DNA of 44,035 bases from contig NZ_AOIP01000040.1 of NCBI RefSeq assembly GCF_000337535.1, positions 1-44,035 of the forward strand. Reading direction: 5' to 3'. The notes below the pieces were generated by a model. The model saw only the letters and a program-made list of their open reading frames with translations, was not told where the DNA came from and did no database searches. Every line of letters starts with the position of its first letter. Positions within the stretch are counted from its first letter, which is position 1. Below are positions 8,418 to 16,296 of this stretch, one piece after another. This DNA is from Natrialba aegyptia DSM 13077 (GTDB lineage Archaea > Halobacteriota > Halobacteria > Halobacteriales > Natrialbaceae). A program made the translations under genes and the position numbers.

Positions 8418-8440
8418 GCCGAGACCAATACTGCGAACGC

Positions 8441-8448
8441 GTATAATT
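8441..8448 (-). promoter_or_regulatory. TATA box of the CoA transferase gene
   Basis: AATTATAC on the minus strand is centred 27 bases before the ATG at 8417, indicating a leaderless transcript and confirming that start. Confidence 0.65.
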
Positions 8449-8597
8449 GACCGCCCTAGGCCGCTCGTCGCGACCATCTATCGTTCGGTCGTTATCTCGA
8501 GGATCGAGGAATCGTCTTTGTCGTCACGGTTCGTTTTCGAACTCGCCGGTGGCGAGAATGCGATTGACCCGTGGTGTCGGTGTCCCCGCGTTCGCGT

Positions 8598-9254
8598 TCA
8601 GGGATCGAGAATCGCGTCCATGAGCTTCGTCTGCGTGGCGGCGAGGTGTTCGGTGAACGTCGAGCGGGCGATACCGAGTTCGTCGGCGACTTCGGTGGCG
8701 TTCGCACCCTTTGGGTACGCGAAGTATCCCATCTCGTGGGCCGTTTCGATGATTTCTCGCTGTCGAGCCGTCAGCACGTCGCGATCGACGATGGTCGGAT
8801 TTCCCGCCGCTTCTCCGTGATCCTGGGCGAGATCCTCGACGAGCACGCCGTCGAACCGAGCCCGCAGTTCGTCGACGATTTCGACCACGCTCTCGAGTTC
8901 GAGGGTGCGAAACGACAGCAGTAATGAGCCGTCCTGGGCTCGGACCGACGAGATCGGCGTGCCGGTGTCTTCGATGACTTCGCACGCGCAGTTGACCTCC
9001 GACTCGCGTTCGAACCGATAGATTGCGGTACAGTCGGTCTCCTGGACCGGCGTTAGCTCGCGGTCCGAACGCAGGTCGTCGTTCTCGATGGTCGCGCCGG
9101 CGTCGATTCCGAACTCTTCGGTGACGGTCCCGTCGGTTCGCTTCGAGCGCGTCCGCGTCACCGAACTGATGGGCTCGTCGACGGTTTCGGACACCTCGGC
9201 GACCGGGCACCTCGCAGGAGCGTGGACGACGACGGTCGCTCGAAACCCTGGCAT
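8598..9254 (-). CDS. HTH_10 (bacterio-opsin activator-type) transcription regulator
   Basis: This 218-aa protein has a C-terminal HTH_10 domain: LTARQREIIETAHEMGYFAYPKGANATEVADELGIARSTFTEHL, given here only as position about 155-200 with key pieces LTARQREII and GIARSTFTEHL. The N-terminal 150 residues form an acidic ligand-like domain with cysteines in CPVAEVSE, TDCTAIY and VNCACEV. Four such cysteines could sense redox or metal. HTH_10 proteins control opsin, DMSO reductase (DmsR) and other genes in haloarchaea. The start MPGFRATVVV at 9254 has a TATA box 28 bases upstream. A second regulator of the same family lies just upstream. Confidence 0.88.
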   Translation of the reverse strand: MPGFRATVVVHAPARCPVAEVSETVDEPISSVTRTRSKRTDGTVTEEFGIDAGATIENDDLRSDRELTPVQETDCTAIYRFERESEVNCACEVIEDTGTPISSVRAQDGSLLLSFRTLELESVVEIVDELRARFDGVLVEDLAQDHGEAAGNPTIVDRDVLTARQREIIETAHEMGYFAYPKGANATEVADELGIARSTFTEHLAATQTKLMDAILDP

Positions 9255-9277
9255 ATGCGGGACTACATTCTTGGGGT

Positions 9278-9285
9278 GAATAACC
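9278..9285 (-). promoter_or_regulatory. TATA-like box of the first HTH_10 gene
   Basis: GGTTATTC on the minus strand lies about 28 bases before the ATG at 9254, the normal distance for a leaderless haloarchaeal gene. The rest of the 9255-9502 gap holds no other feature I can support. Confidence 0.5.
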
Positions 9286-9502
9286 GGTTCCCGCGATTCC
9301 CGCCGAGTGAAAACACGCCTCGGTAGTGTCCGGCGGTATTCGACCGCGTTGGTCGATACGTGCCGGGCGTTTGCACTGGTGGGTTTTTCGAGAGTCTTTC
9401 GCCGATAAGTGGGTCCACCGCGCCGTGAGACGCTGGTGCAGTTCTCCGTCGGCGCGTTTCGGATTTCGAACTCGGAAGTCGTATTCGACGCTCTGTTCAC
9501 CG

Positions 9503-10177
9503 CTATTGCTGTTCGAACGTCGTACTCAAGACCTCGGTTACGATCTTCTTCTCGGCCTTCTGGAGGTGGTCCGATACGGTGTTTGGCGCGCATCCGAGTC
9601 GATCGGCTATCTCTCGGTGGGTGGTCTCGCGCGGCCGCTCGTAGTATCCGAGGTCGAACGCCGCGAGCATCGCTTCCCGCTGACGGTCGCTGAGCAGCGA
9701 GAGGGGCGTTTCGTACCCTCGATCGAACTCGCCGATTGCGTCGATCTCCACCGTGATATCCTCCGGGAACCGACCGATCGCCCGCTGCAACGCGGCCGAA
9801 GTACCGACTATACGCGCCCGAACACGCTCATCGCGGTAGACAATTGGTTTCACGACGACGAGTTGCTCCTGGGTGATCGCCTCGAAGGCTTCCCGTTGCA
9901 GGGGGGCCGTTGACGGGGCGAGCGTGACGAGGAGATTGAATCTGCCGTTCGTTACGGGTGCCGTCTCGATCGCGTGGACACCCTCCGAATCAGCCAGCGC
10001 AGCGTGAATTCGATCCGCGTTTCCGTCCACCTCGAAGAGTTCAGTCGGTCTCCCGTGTGGGTCGGTATTCAGCGCGACGAGACGTGCTTCGGTCACGTGT
10101 GAAGACCCCGCCAGCACGCGGAAGGATTCGGGGACGGTTTCGGAATCCGGTGTCGCGGTTAGGTGGACGCATTTCAC
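9503..10177 (-). CDS. HTH_10 (bacterio-opsin activator-type) transcription regulator
   Basis: This 224-aa protein has the same plan as its neighbour. The N-terminal part (1-150) carries the pattern VVVKPIVYRDERVRARIVG seen in haloarchaeal Bat-like regulators. The C-terminal HTH_10 starts at LLSDRQREAMLAAFDLGYY and ends CAPNTVSDHLQKAEKKI. It probably binds DNA near one of the genes around it; the PEP-synthase-like gene is divergent and 214 bases away. The GTG at 10177 is taken as start because the TATA box at 10201-10210 predicts a leaderless message beginning there. Confidence 0.87.
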   Translation of the reverse strand: MKCVHLTATPDSETVPESFRVLAGSSHVTEARLVALNTDPHGRPTELFEVDGNADRIHAALADSEGVHAIETAPVTNGRFNLLVTLAPSTAPLQREAFEAITQEQLVVVKPIVYRDERVRARIVGTSAALQRAIGRFPEDITVEIDAIGEFDRGYETPLSLLSDRQREAMLAAFDLGYYERPRETTHREIADRLGCAPNTVSDHLQKAEKKIVTEVLSTTFEQQ

Positions 10178-10200
10178 GGACGACGGTGTGCGATACCGTA

Positions 10201-10210
10201 ACTTAAATAC
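10201..10210 (-). promoter_or_regulatory. TATA box of the second HTH_10 gene
   Basis: GTATTTAAGT on the minus strand is a strong archaeal TATA box centred about 28 bases before the GTG at 10177. It decides the unusual GTG start. Confidence 0.7.
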
Positions 10211-10391
10211 CACGACTATACCCGCCAGTAGCGCTTCCCATGTGCGGGTCGAACGCCTTCGTATGGCGATGGCCGAATCGAGGGTCGTTGTGTTGACCGG
10301 TGCCGAGAGAATCTCCGAGACGAAATCGATTGCAAACCGTGAACGGTCGGGCGGACGAACGCAATCAGCGTTCCCAAGCCAGGTGAGCTGA

Positions 10392-13169
10392 ATGGAGGCG
10401 ATTCGAACCGACGCGACTACCGCGGCGTACACCGTCTCGTTCGAGGACGACGCCGCGACGGACCCGTCCGTAACTGGGGGTAAAGGAGCAAATCTCGCCC
10501 TGCTGGTCGATCTGGACTTCGCCGTTCCGTCCGGGTTTTGTGTGACGACGGCTGCGTATCGAGCGCTCGTTGACGATGCCGACGTTCGACGGGCGATCGC
10601 GGCGGTAGCGGACCTCGATCTGGCGGACGCAGACGGCATCAGTGATCGGTGTGCCACAGTTAGAGAGCGGATTACGAACGCACAATTCCCCGACCCGGTA
10701 AGACGAGCAATCGAAGAAACGCTGGCGGAGCGGTCGACGGATGCGGTTGCGATACGATCGAGCGCAACGGCCGAGGATTTACCGACCGCGTCGTTTGCGG
10801 GACAACACGAGACGTTCCTCGGCGTGCACGATCGCAAGGCGATTTTCGACCGGATCCGTGACTGCATGGCGAGCCTGTTTACCGAACGCGCCGTCTCGTA
10901 CCGGCTCGAGAACGATATCTCTCACACTACTGTCGCGATGGCGGTGGTCGTCCAAGCGGTCGTGGAACCGGAGGCGGCCGGCGTTCTCTTCACCGCCGAT
11001 CCCGTCTCTGGCAATCGCCGCGTCGCATCGGTCGATGCGAACTACGGTATCGGGGACACGGTCGTTTCCGGCGACGTCTCGCCCGATAACGCCCGCGTTG
11101 ATCGACGAACCGGTGACATACTCGAGTACGAAATCGGTGACAAGCGCAACACCCTTCATCTGCGCGCGGATCGAGACGGGACCGAGTCGGTAGCGACCGA
11201 ACCGGATCGACGGAACTCACGCGTTCTTTCGGACGCGCAACTGCGTGAACTTGTTGAACTCGGGGATCGAGTCACCGACGTGTTCGATAGTCAGCAGGAC
11301 ATCGAATGGGCGATCGTCGACACCGAAATCCTCTTACTCCAGTCACGCCCGATCACGTCGCTGTACCCGCTGCCGTCGCCGGTTCCGGATGACGACCGAA
11401 TCCACCTCTATTTCAGCATCGGACACCAGCAAGCGATGGCAGAGGCGCTCCCACCGCTCGTCGTCGACTGGGTGCGGGAGATGCTCGAGAACTCCGCAGC
11501 CCGTCTTCGCTCCGGGGATTCTACCGCTCCGTTTACGGCGGCGGCCGGACATCGGGTGTACATCGATCTCAATCCCCTGCTCGACAACGGCCTCTCACGA
11601 CCGGTCGCCGTTTGCCTCCTCGGTGCGATGAGCGAGCCAGCGGCGACGACAGTTGAGGACTGTCTTGCGGAACGGCGAGAACGAGAGACCGCCGAGAAAC
11701 GGAACCGACTCGACGGCGCGGTATCGGTTGGTCGTGCACTCCGCCGTCTCGTTCCGGTCATCGGTCCGGCCGCACCGACGGTGCTCGGCCGCTTCATCCG
11801 GCCGTTCGTCTGCGGTCCGCCGGACCCCGAACACGTACGCCACCGCGTCGAACTGCAAGGCGAGCGGATGGCGGACCGGATTACGCAACCGTCCTCACAG
11901 GCGGCCCGCGTTCGACACGCGTTCGACGCGGTCGACCACGGGACGCTCGTCGCAACCGTCGGCAGCCAGTCGATGCCGCTACTCCTCGCCGGACTCCTCT
12001 CCGGCGCGATTCTCGAGCGGCTCTTTCCGGACGCGGAGGACGAACTCGACGCCCTCGGAAAGGGATTCGACGACGAGATCGCAACCCAGATCAACCAGCG
12101 GCTGAACGACGTGACCGATATCGCTCGCACCCATCCCGACGTGGCCGACGCGCTCACCGCCGGAGACTCGCTATCCGAAATAGAACGCGTCGATGGCGGG
12201 GACGAGTTCACAGCCGCGTTCACCGCGTTTCTCGACGACTTCGGCTCCCGAGCGAGCAGCGAAATAGACCTCAGCCGCCCCCGCTGGAAGGACGATCCCG
12301 AGTTGCTTCGCAAAACGATCCGCAGTTCCCTCTCGGGAAGCGACGACCTCGACCACCGCGAGCACCTTGCGCAGTTGAAAGCGGATGCCGAGCGCGCGGC
12401 CGCCGAACTCGAAGCACGCGCTGGACGCGGCCTTCTGGGTCCGATCCGAAAGCCCGTCGTGTCACGACTGCTCCGAGTCTATCGTGGCGGGATCCAACTT
12501 CGGGAACATCACAAGCACGGCGTCACTCGCTTTCTCACCGCCGCTCGCGATGTCTTCACCGAGGCGGGGGACTCGCTCGCCGCAGACGGTCAGATAGACC
12601 AGCCTGATGATGTCTGGTTCCTTCGCAAAGACGAACTCCTCGCCGCGCTCGAAGACGATTCCCCAATCGATGTCGATATCGAAAAGCGACGCCGTGCGTA
12701 CAATCGGGACGCGTCTCTGACTGCTCCGCCGATTCTCACCAGCGACGGGGAAACTCCGGCGGTGACGGCGGCGATCGAACCGACGGGGCACGAACTCGTC
12801 GGAACGCCGGTTTCGTCTGGCATCGTCGAGGGTCCCGCTCGAGTGGTGACCGATCCGTCCGAGGAGTCCCTCGAAAACGGCGACATTCTCGTCGCTCCGT
12901 CGACCGATGTGGGGTGGACGCCGCTGTTCCAGAACGCGGCCGGGCTCGTGATGGAAGTCGGCGGCCGGATGACACACGGTGCGCTGGTCGCCCGAGAATA
13001 CGGGATTCCCGCTGTCGTTTCGGTTTCGGACGTAACGGCCGAAATTCAGAGCGGGGAGCGAGTTCGCATTGATGGGAGTCGGGGAACGGTTGAACTCCTC
13101 GATCGGACTGATGCCGACGATCCGACGACGGCTGCTCGCTCCAGCGGTCCCAGTGACCCCCGGCGCTAA
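10392..13169 (+). CDS. PEP-synthase/rifampicin phosphotransferase-like enzyme
   Basis: This 925-aa protein has three parts. Residues 1-330 are an ATP-grasp, PEP-synthase-type nucleotide domain, with GGKGANLALL near 29, IRSSATAEDLPTASFAGQHE near 120-140 and the closing LLQSRPITSLYP near 315-325. Residues 330-800 are a long helical middle region, the substrate domain in rifampicin phosphotransferases. Residues 800-900 are the swivelling phospho-His domain GGRMTHGALVAREYGIPAVV, with catalytic His862. True PEP synthases have a C-terminal TIM barrel for pyruvate, which is missing, so this is the RPH type. Such enzymes use ATP to phosphorylate a small molecule. AGGTGA at 10381-10386 is a possible ribosome binding site. 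Archaeal RNA polymerase does not need protection from rifampicin, so the natural substrate is open. Confidence 0.85.
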   Translation: MEAIRTDATTAAYTVSFEDDAATDPSVTGGKGANLALLVDLDFAVPSGFCVTTAAYRALVDDADVRRAIAAVADLDLADADGISDRCATVRERITNAQFPDPVRRAIEETLAERSTDAVAIRSSATAEDLPTASFAGQHETFLGVHDRKAIFDRIRDCMASLFTERAVSYRLENDISHTTVAMAVVVQAVVEPEAAGVLFTADPVSGNRRVASVDANYGIGDTVVSGDVSPDNARVDRRTGDILEYEIGDKRNTLHLRADRDGTESVATEPDRRNSRVLSDAQLRELVELGDRVTDVFDSQQDIEWAIVDTEILLLQSRPITSLYPLPSPVPDDDRIHLYFSIGHQQAMAEALPPLVVDWVREMLENSAARLRSGDSTAPFTAAAGHRVYIDLNPLLDNGLSRPVAVCLLGAMSEPAATTVEDCLAERRERETAEKRNRLDGAVSVGRALRRLVPVIGPAAPTVLGRFIRPFVCGPPDPEHVRHRVELQGERMADRITQPSSQAARVRHAFDAVDHGTLVATVGSQSMPLLLAGLLSGAILERLFPDAEDELDALGKGFDDEIATQINQRLNDVTDIARTHPDVADALTAGDSLSEIERVDGGDEFTAAFTAFLDDFGSRASSEIDLSRPRWKDDPELLRKTIRSSLSGSDDLDHREHLAQLKADAERAAAELEARAGRGLLGPIRKPVVSRLLRVYRGGIQLREHHKHGVTRFLTAARDVFTEAGDSLAADGQIDQPDDVWFLRKDELLAALEDDSPIDVDIEKRRRAYNRDASLTAPPILTSDGETPAVTAAIEPTGHELVGTPVSSGIVEGPARVVTDPSEESLENGDILVAPSTDVGWTPLFQNAAGLVMEVGGRMTHGALVAREYGIPAVVSVSDVTAEIQSGERVRIDGSRGTVELLDRTDADDPTTAARSSGPSDPRR

Positions 13170-13350
13170 TCTCGGTGTCGGTGTCTGTGTCCGTCGCTCG
13201 GAAGTCGCGATTACGGGCCGAGTTGCGGCGGTGATCGTGGTGGTTTGCTCCGATGATACCGGTGGTCGTGGTGGTCGTCTCGACACTCGCCGGCAACTCG
13301 GCTGACCGCCGCGATCCGAGTTCAGTCCGGTGAACTCGTCTCGCAGGGGA

Positions 13351-13599
13351 TCAATTCGGCCGGTCTCGTTCGGTGCGGGTGGCGGTGCCGGGATCGGAAT
13401 CGGGAGAAGGATCCGGCGGAGCGACGCGACAGCCGCAGGGACCGGCGATGGCTTTGCCGGGGCCGATCATGGTTTTCCGCGCGATTGGCGTCCCGCAGCG
13501 AGGACAGCGCGGGAGGGTACACTGGTCGAATCGGTCGGACTGGCCAGGGTCGTCCCCGCCGTCACTACCATCGACGGTGTTGTCAGCGCCGTCGCTCAT
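13351..13599 (-). CDS. Small zinc-finger protein (CPxCG-type microprotein)
   Basis: This 82-aa acidic protein (86 aa if the in-frame GTG at 13611 is used) has CTLPRCPRCGTPI, then a short basic segment, then PCGCRV. Four cysteines in C-x2-C and C-x-C pairs suggest one zinc-ribbon knuckle. Small CPxCG proteins of this kind, ending PCGCRV before an acidic tail, are common in haloarchaea and some affect motility or stress responses; the role here is unknown. The overlapping plus-strand reading frames lack any motif. The gene runs toward the RPH-like gene. Confidence 0.65.
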   Translation of the reverse strand: MSDGADNTVDGSDGGDDPGQSDRFDQCTLPRCPRCGTPIARKTMIGPGKAIAGPCGCRVAPPDPSPDSDPGTATRTERDRPN

Positions 13600-13611
13600 C
13601 TCAACTGACAC

Positions 13612-14077
13612 CTCGTCACTCTCGTAATTCGGCAGGAGATACCTGCTGCTGATTGAATTGAGCGATGCATCAGTCGTGCGGGATGTTTATATTCCGTGAG
13701 AATGTACGCAATCATGGCTGCAAGCCTACTCGGCTGGAAGCCACGTCTCGGATGTCTCCAGCATCCGGGGCATTTCATGCCCGTTTAACGGCTTCCGTCC
13801 TAATTGTTGATTGGTAGTGACTTATATCTACCGCCGAGCGACGGGAAGGAGAGCGCTCTCGAAGCAGTCAGCTGTCGTGGAATCGGTACACGGCAGGGAA
13901 GATCGCCTCGGGATTTCGATCAGTAGCGGGTTGATCCGCTCGTCACTCACCGCATGGGACAGTGCGATACGAGCGGGCGAATGCCCCGTGTCGCGACCGT
14001 GGCTGCGACGAGGATACCGAACTCAGCCGATCCGATAACGTATGCGATGATTTCGCTCGGGAGGGGCCGGCGGTTCG
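13612..14077. other. 466-base region without a clear gene
   Basis: Reading frames here are short and show no family motif. The region contains the hairpin element at 13632-13796 and, just after it, a plus-strand TATA-like GACTTATATC at 13814-13823 with no convincing gene behind it (a 75-codon frame at 13811-14038 lacks motifs and acidic bias). The stretch 13840-14077 holds nothing I recognise. Confidence 0.5.
13632..13796. repeat. Palindrome-rich element with a three-way junction
   Basis: Visible inverted repeats are: GCAGG/CCTGC (13632-13636 with 13642-13646, loop 5); an outer stem GGAAGCC/GGCTTCC (13736-13742 with 13790-13796); and inside it two adjacent perfect hairpins, CGGATG/CATCCG (13749-13754 with 13762-13767, loop 7) and GGGCAT/ATGCCC (13768-13773 with 13777-13782, loop 3). 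The last three make a clean three-way junction with no unpaired base between the two inner hairpins. A short open frame ending GHFMPV-stop crosses it. This could be a structured RNA, the end of an IS200/IS605-type relic, or a palindrome-associated transposable element. Pairing is direct observation; the nature is inference. Confidence 0.6.
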
Positions 14078-15289
14078 TCAATCCGCGGATCCGCCGGCGA
14101 ACGCATCCCCGGGCGCAATTTCTCCCTCCGTCAGGTAACACTGGGGATCGGGAGCGAAGAGGTCGTCCTCGACCGCGAGCGCGCGCAACCGGGACGCCCC
14201 GCGACAGATCGATCGATACCGGCACTCGGAACATCGTCCAGTAAGATGGGTCTCGCGCTCGCGAAGCGCTCGCAACAGCGGGTTCGTCTCGTCCTCCCAG
14301 AGTTCACCGAACGGCCGATCCCGGACGTTTCCGAGGCTGTACCCCTGCCAGAACTGCGTCAGGTGTACGTTGCCACAGTAGTCGACGTCCGCGATCCGCT
14401 CGCCGGTGGGGTCGCCGCCGTTGCGTTCGAGATAGTCGCGGACCGTTCGCGCTCGCGCGTCGCCGAAGCGCTCGCTCGCGTACTCGACGAGGAACGCCGC
14501 ATCCGCGTAGTTACCGACGAGTAGCGTCTCGATCTCTTCGCCGTCGTCGTGGTACTCGAGGGTGAGCTCGCAGAGTCGCTCGATAGCCGCCCGCCGCTCG
14601 GTCGGCGTGAGGTCGGCGTCGACGAGTTCAGCGCCGCGGCCGCCGTAGTCGAGGTGATAGAAGCAAAACCGATCGAGACCCACGTCTACGAGCAAGTCGA
14701 TGACGGCCTCGAGATCTCCCGCGTTAGCGCTGGTGATCGTGTATCGAAGCCCGGTTTTGAGACCCGCGTCGAGACAGTGCTCGATGCCGCGGACGGCGGC
14801 GTCGAACGCCCCTTCCCTTCCGCGAAAGCTATCGTTTCGTTCGGGACGCCCGTCGACCGAGATACCCGCGTACTGCAGGCCTGCGTCTCGAAGCGCAGCC
14901 GCACGTTCGGCCGTGATCAGCGTTCCGTTCGTCGAGAGCACGGGCCGGAGCCCCGCGTCGGCCGCGTACGCGACGAGTTCCTCGAGGTCGTCGCGAACCA
15001 GCGGTTCGCCGCCGGAAAACAACACCACCGGGACGCCGTAGTCGGCGAGCTGGTCGAGAAACGCTTTGCCCTCGGCCGTGGTGAGCTCGCCGGGTGCGGG
15101 TTCGTCCTCGGCCGCCGCATAACAGTGCGAGCAATAGAGGTTGCACTGCCGGGTGGTGTTCCAGACGACGACCGGCCGTCGCTGCCTTCGCTTGGTGATC
15201 TGGTGCGTATTCGACTCGTCGGCCGCGTCGTACCGCAGTCCGTCACCCTCGGCGTCGAGGTCACAGAGGAGTTTGCTTATCGAGATCAT
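14078..15289 (-). CDS. ahbC: AhbC-type radical SAM enzyme (12,18-didecarboxysirohaem deacetylase)
   Basis: This 403-aa radical SAM/SPASM protein begins MISISKLLCDL and continues LRYD and RPVVVWNTTRQCNLYCSHCYA, the hallmark start of AhbC. AhbC removes the acetate side chains of didecarboxysirohaem to make Fe-coproporphyrin III in the sirohaem-dependent haem pathway. The radical SAM cluster ligands are C49-x3-C53-x2-C56. GGEPLVRDDL, CFYHLDYGGRGAEL, NYADAAFLVEY and QFWQGYSLGNVRDRPFGELW match AhbC order. The C-terminal CSECRYRSICRG and DPQCYLTEGEI supply auxiliary cluster ligands. It follows its PaaB-like partner by seven bases on the same strand, so the two form an operon. It is the penultimate haem step, with ahbD lying 1 kb away. 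Confidence 0.88.
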   Translation of the reverse strand: MISISKLLCDLDAEGDGLRYDAADESNTHQITKRRQRRPVVVWNTTRQCNLYCSHCYAAAEDEPAPGELTTAEGKAFLDQLADYGVPVVLFSGGEPLVRDDLEELVAYAADAGLRPVLSTNGTLITAERAAALRDAGLQYAGISVDGRPERNDSFRGREGAFDAAVRGIEHCLDAGLKTGLRYTITSANAGDLEAVIDLLVDVGLDRFCFYHLDYGGRGAELVDADLTPTERRAAIERLCELTLEYHDDGEEIETLLVGNYADAAFLVEYASERFGDARARTVRDYLERNGGDPTGERIADVDYCGNVHLTQFWQGYSLGNVRDRPFGELWEDETNPLLRALRERETHLTGRCSECRYRSICRGASRLRALAVEDDLFAPDPQCYLTEGEIAPGDAFAGGSAD

Positions 15290-15296
15290 ACGTCGT

Positions 15297-15683
15297 TCAC
15301 CGGGGTTCGCCGATGGTTTCCTCGTAACTGCGCGGTTCTCCCTCGGCGATCCTTCGGCCGTTCGTCTCCGTATCTATCTCTGTTTCCGCCCCTGACTCGC
15401 GCTCCGCATCGGTTTCCTCCGTCACGTCCCCCTCGTCCGTCGCAGGGAACGCACTCGTTGTGAAGCGTTCGACGGCGTCGGCCGGGCAGAGCCACACGTC
15501 GACGGCATACCAGCCGAACAAGCGGGTGGCGTGTTCGTGCGCCTCGGCTGCGCTGTGGGCTGCAACGCTCCCGACGTGGCGAAGCGGATCCGTCTCCGAA
15601 TCGCGGACGAACACCTCCCACTGCGGAACCGGAGATCCACGGTCAGTTCGTTCGACTCGCTCTCGTCTCGCTTTCGCTACCAT
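15297..15683 (-). CDS. PaaB-like radical-SAM partner protein (Htur_1727-type)
   Basis: This 128-aa protein has a PaaB-like core at residues 20-75: QWEVFVRDSETDPLRHVGSV, then AHEHATRLF and VDVWLCPADAVERF. A disordered, highly acidic tail from about 80 to the end finishes YEETIGEPR. I recall this type from annotations as the Htur_1727 family radical-SAM-partnered protein, once proposed as a RiPP precursor. Here the partner enzyme is recognisably AhbC, so an accessory or carrier role in haem synthesis is at least as likely. The ATG at 15683 has a TATA-like box about 21 bases upstream. The call to the family is from memory; the adjacency is seen. Confidence 0.75.
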   Translation of the reverse strand: MVAKARRERVERTDRGSPVPQWEVFVRDSETDPLRHVGSVAAHSAAEAHEHATRLFGWYAVDVWLCPADAVERFTTSAFPATDEGDVTEETDAERESGAETEIDTETNGRRIAEGEPRSYEETIGEPR

Positions 15684-15700
15684 ATGCGATCCTTTCGCAG

Positions 15701-15707
15701 TTTATCG
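15701..15707 (-). promoter_or_regulatory. TATA-like box of the ahbC operon
   Basis: CGATAAA on the minus strand is centred about 21 bases before the ATG at 15683, consistent with a leaderless or near-leaderless operon message. Confidence 0.5.
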
Positions 15708-15794
15708 AAGGCTGTTCTGCCGACTCCCACACCGTGAGAAATTCGTGAACTCGTTCGGCGATTCGTTCATATACCCGGCGCGCTCTAGTCGCTA

Positions 15795-15813
15795 GTTCCG
15801 TCCGATTCGGAAC
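15795..15813. promoter_or_regulatory. Inverted repeat in the divergent ahbC/DUF2249 region
   Basis: GTTCCG and CGGAAC are separated by seven bases in the 277-base space between two divergent promoters. It could be an operator for both genes. There is no direct evidence beyond the symmetry and place. Confidence 0.3.
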
Positions 15814-15960
15814 CCTTCGAACGCCCGTATCCCGTCTGAACCGGACAGCCGAGCGTGAGCGCGACCTCGGCGAACTGTCACCCGACCAGTAGCTAACCAG
15901 CAGTCGAGACGGACCGCACTAGCCAGATTGAATAGCGGCGTTCAGCGTAGTCTACATGCT

Positions 15961-16200
15961 ATGACGACGCTCGACGTTAGAGAGTTACCGCCGGCGGACC
16001 GCCATCCGAAAATCCACGCGGTGTTCGACGAACTCGATCCGGGAGAGTCCCTCACGCTCGTCAACGACCACGAGCCGAAACCGCTGTTTTACGAGTTCAA
16101 GGCGGAAGTCGATGCGTTCGATGCCGACGGCTATACCGTCGAACGGGTCGATGCGGAGCAGTTCGTCGCCGAGTTTCCAAAGCGGGCGGATTGCGACTAG
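15961..16200 (+). CDS. DUF2249 domain protein
   Basis: This 79-aa single-domain protein has the DUF2249 pattern: LDVRELPPADRHPKIHAVFDEL, then GESLTLVNDHEPKPLFYEF. DUF2249 proteins are common near denitrification and haem genes and resemble SirA/TusA-like folds, but their biochemistry is unsettled. The His/Pro-rich centre (HEPKPLFY) could bind metal or a cofactor. The ATG at 15961 is chosen because the domain starts directly after it; an AT-rich box at 15927-15934 lies about 30 bases upstream. It is divergent from the ahbC operon and convergent with ahbD. The same domain recurs at the C-terminus of the Mrp protein at 22472-23755. Confidence 0.82.
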   Translation: MTTLDVRELPPADRHPKIHAVFDELDPGESLTLVNDHEPKPLFYEFKAEVDAFDADGYTVERVDAEQFVAEFPKRADCD

Positions 16201-16296
16201 CGCCGCCACGGGGACCGGCGGGGAACGTCTTCTTGGTTACGTCCCGAGTCGCGCGAGCCACGTTCGAGTGGGTCGCCCCGGGAGAGGCGTCGGCGA

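Noticed and set aside
10392..13169. Classical phosphoenolpyruvate synthase
   Set aside because: The C-terminal PEP/pyruvate TIM barrel is missing and the phospho-His domain is at the end, as in rifampicin phosphotransferases.
13654..13788. Small plus-strand gene ending GHFMPV
   Set aside because: It begins after a stop, lacks a family match and coincides with the hairpins; it may be a relic of a transposase end, but this could not be shown.
13811..14038. 75-codon plus-strand gene behind a TATA-like box
   Set aside because: No acidic bias, no motif and no suitable start spacing; more likely non-coding.
14078..15683. RiPP precursor and maturase pair
   Set aside because: The radical SAM protein carries the full AhbC pattern and the partner has a folded PaaB-like domain, so haem synthesis explains the pair better; kept only as a test in the findings.
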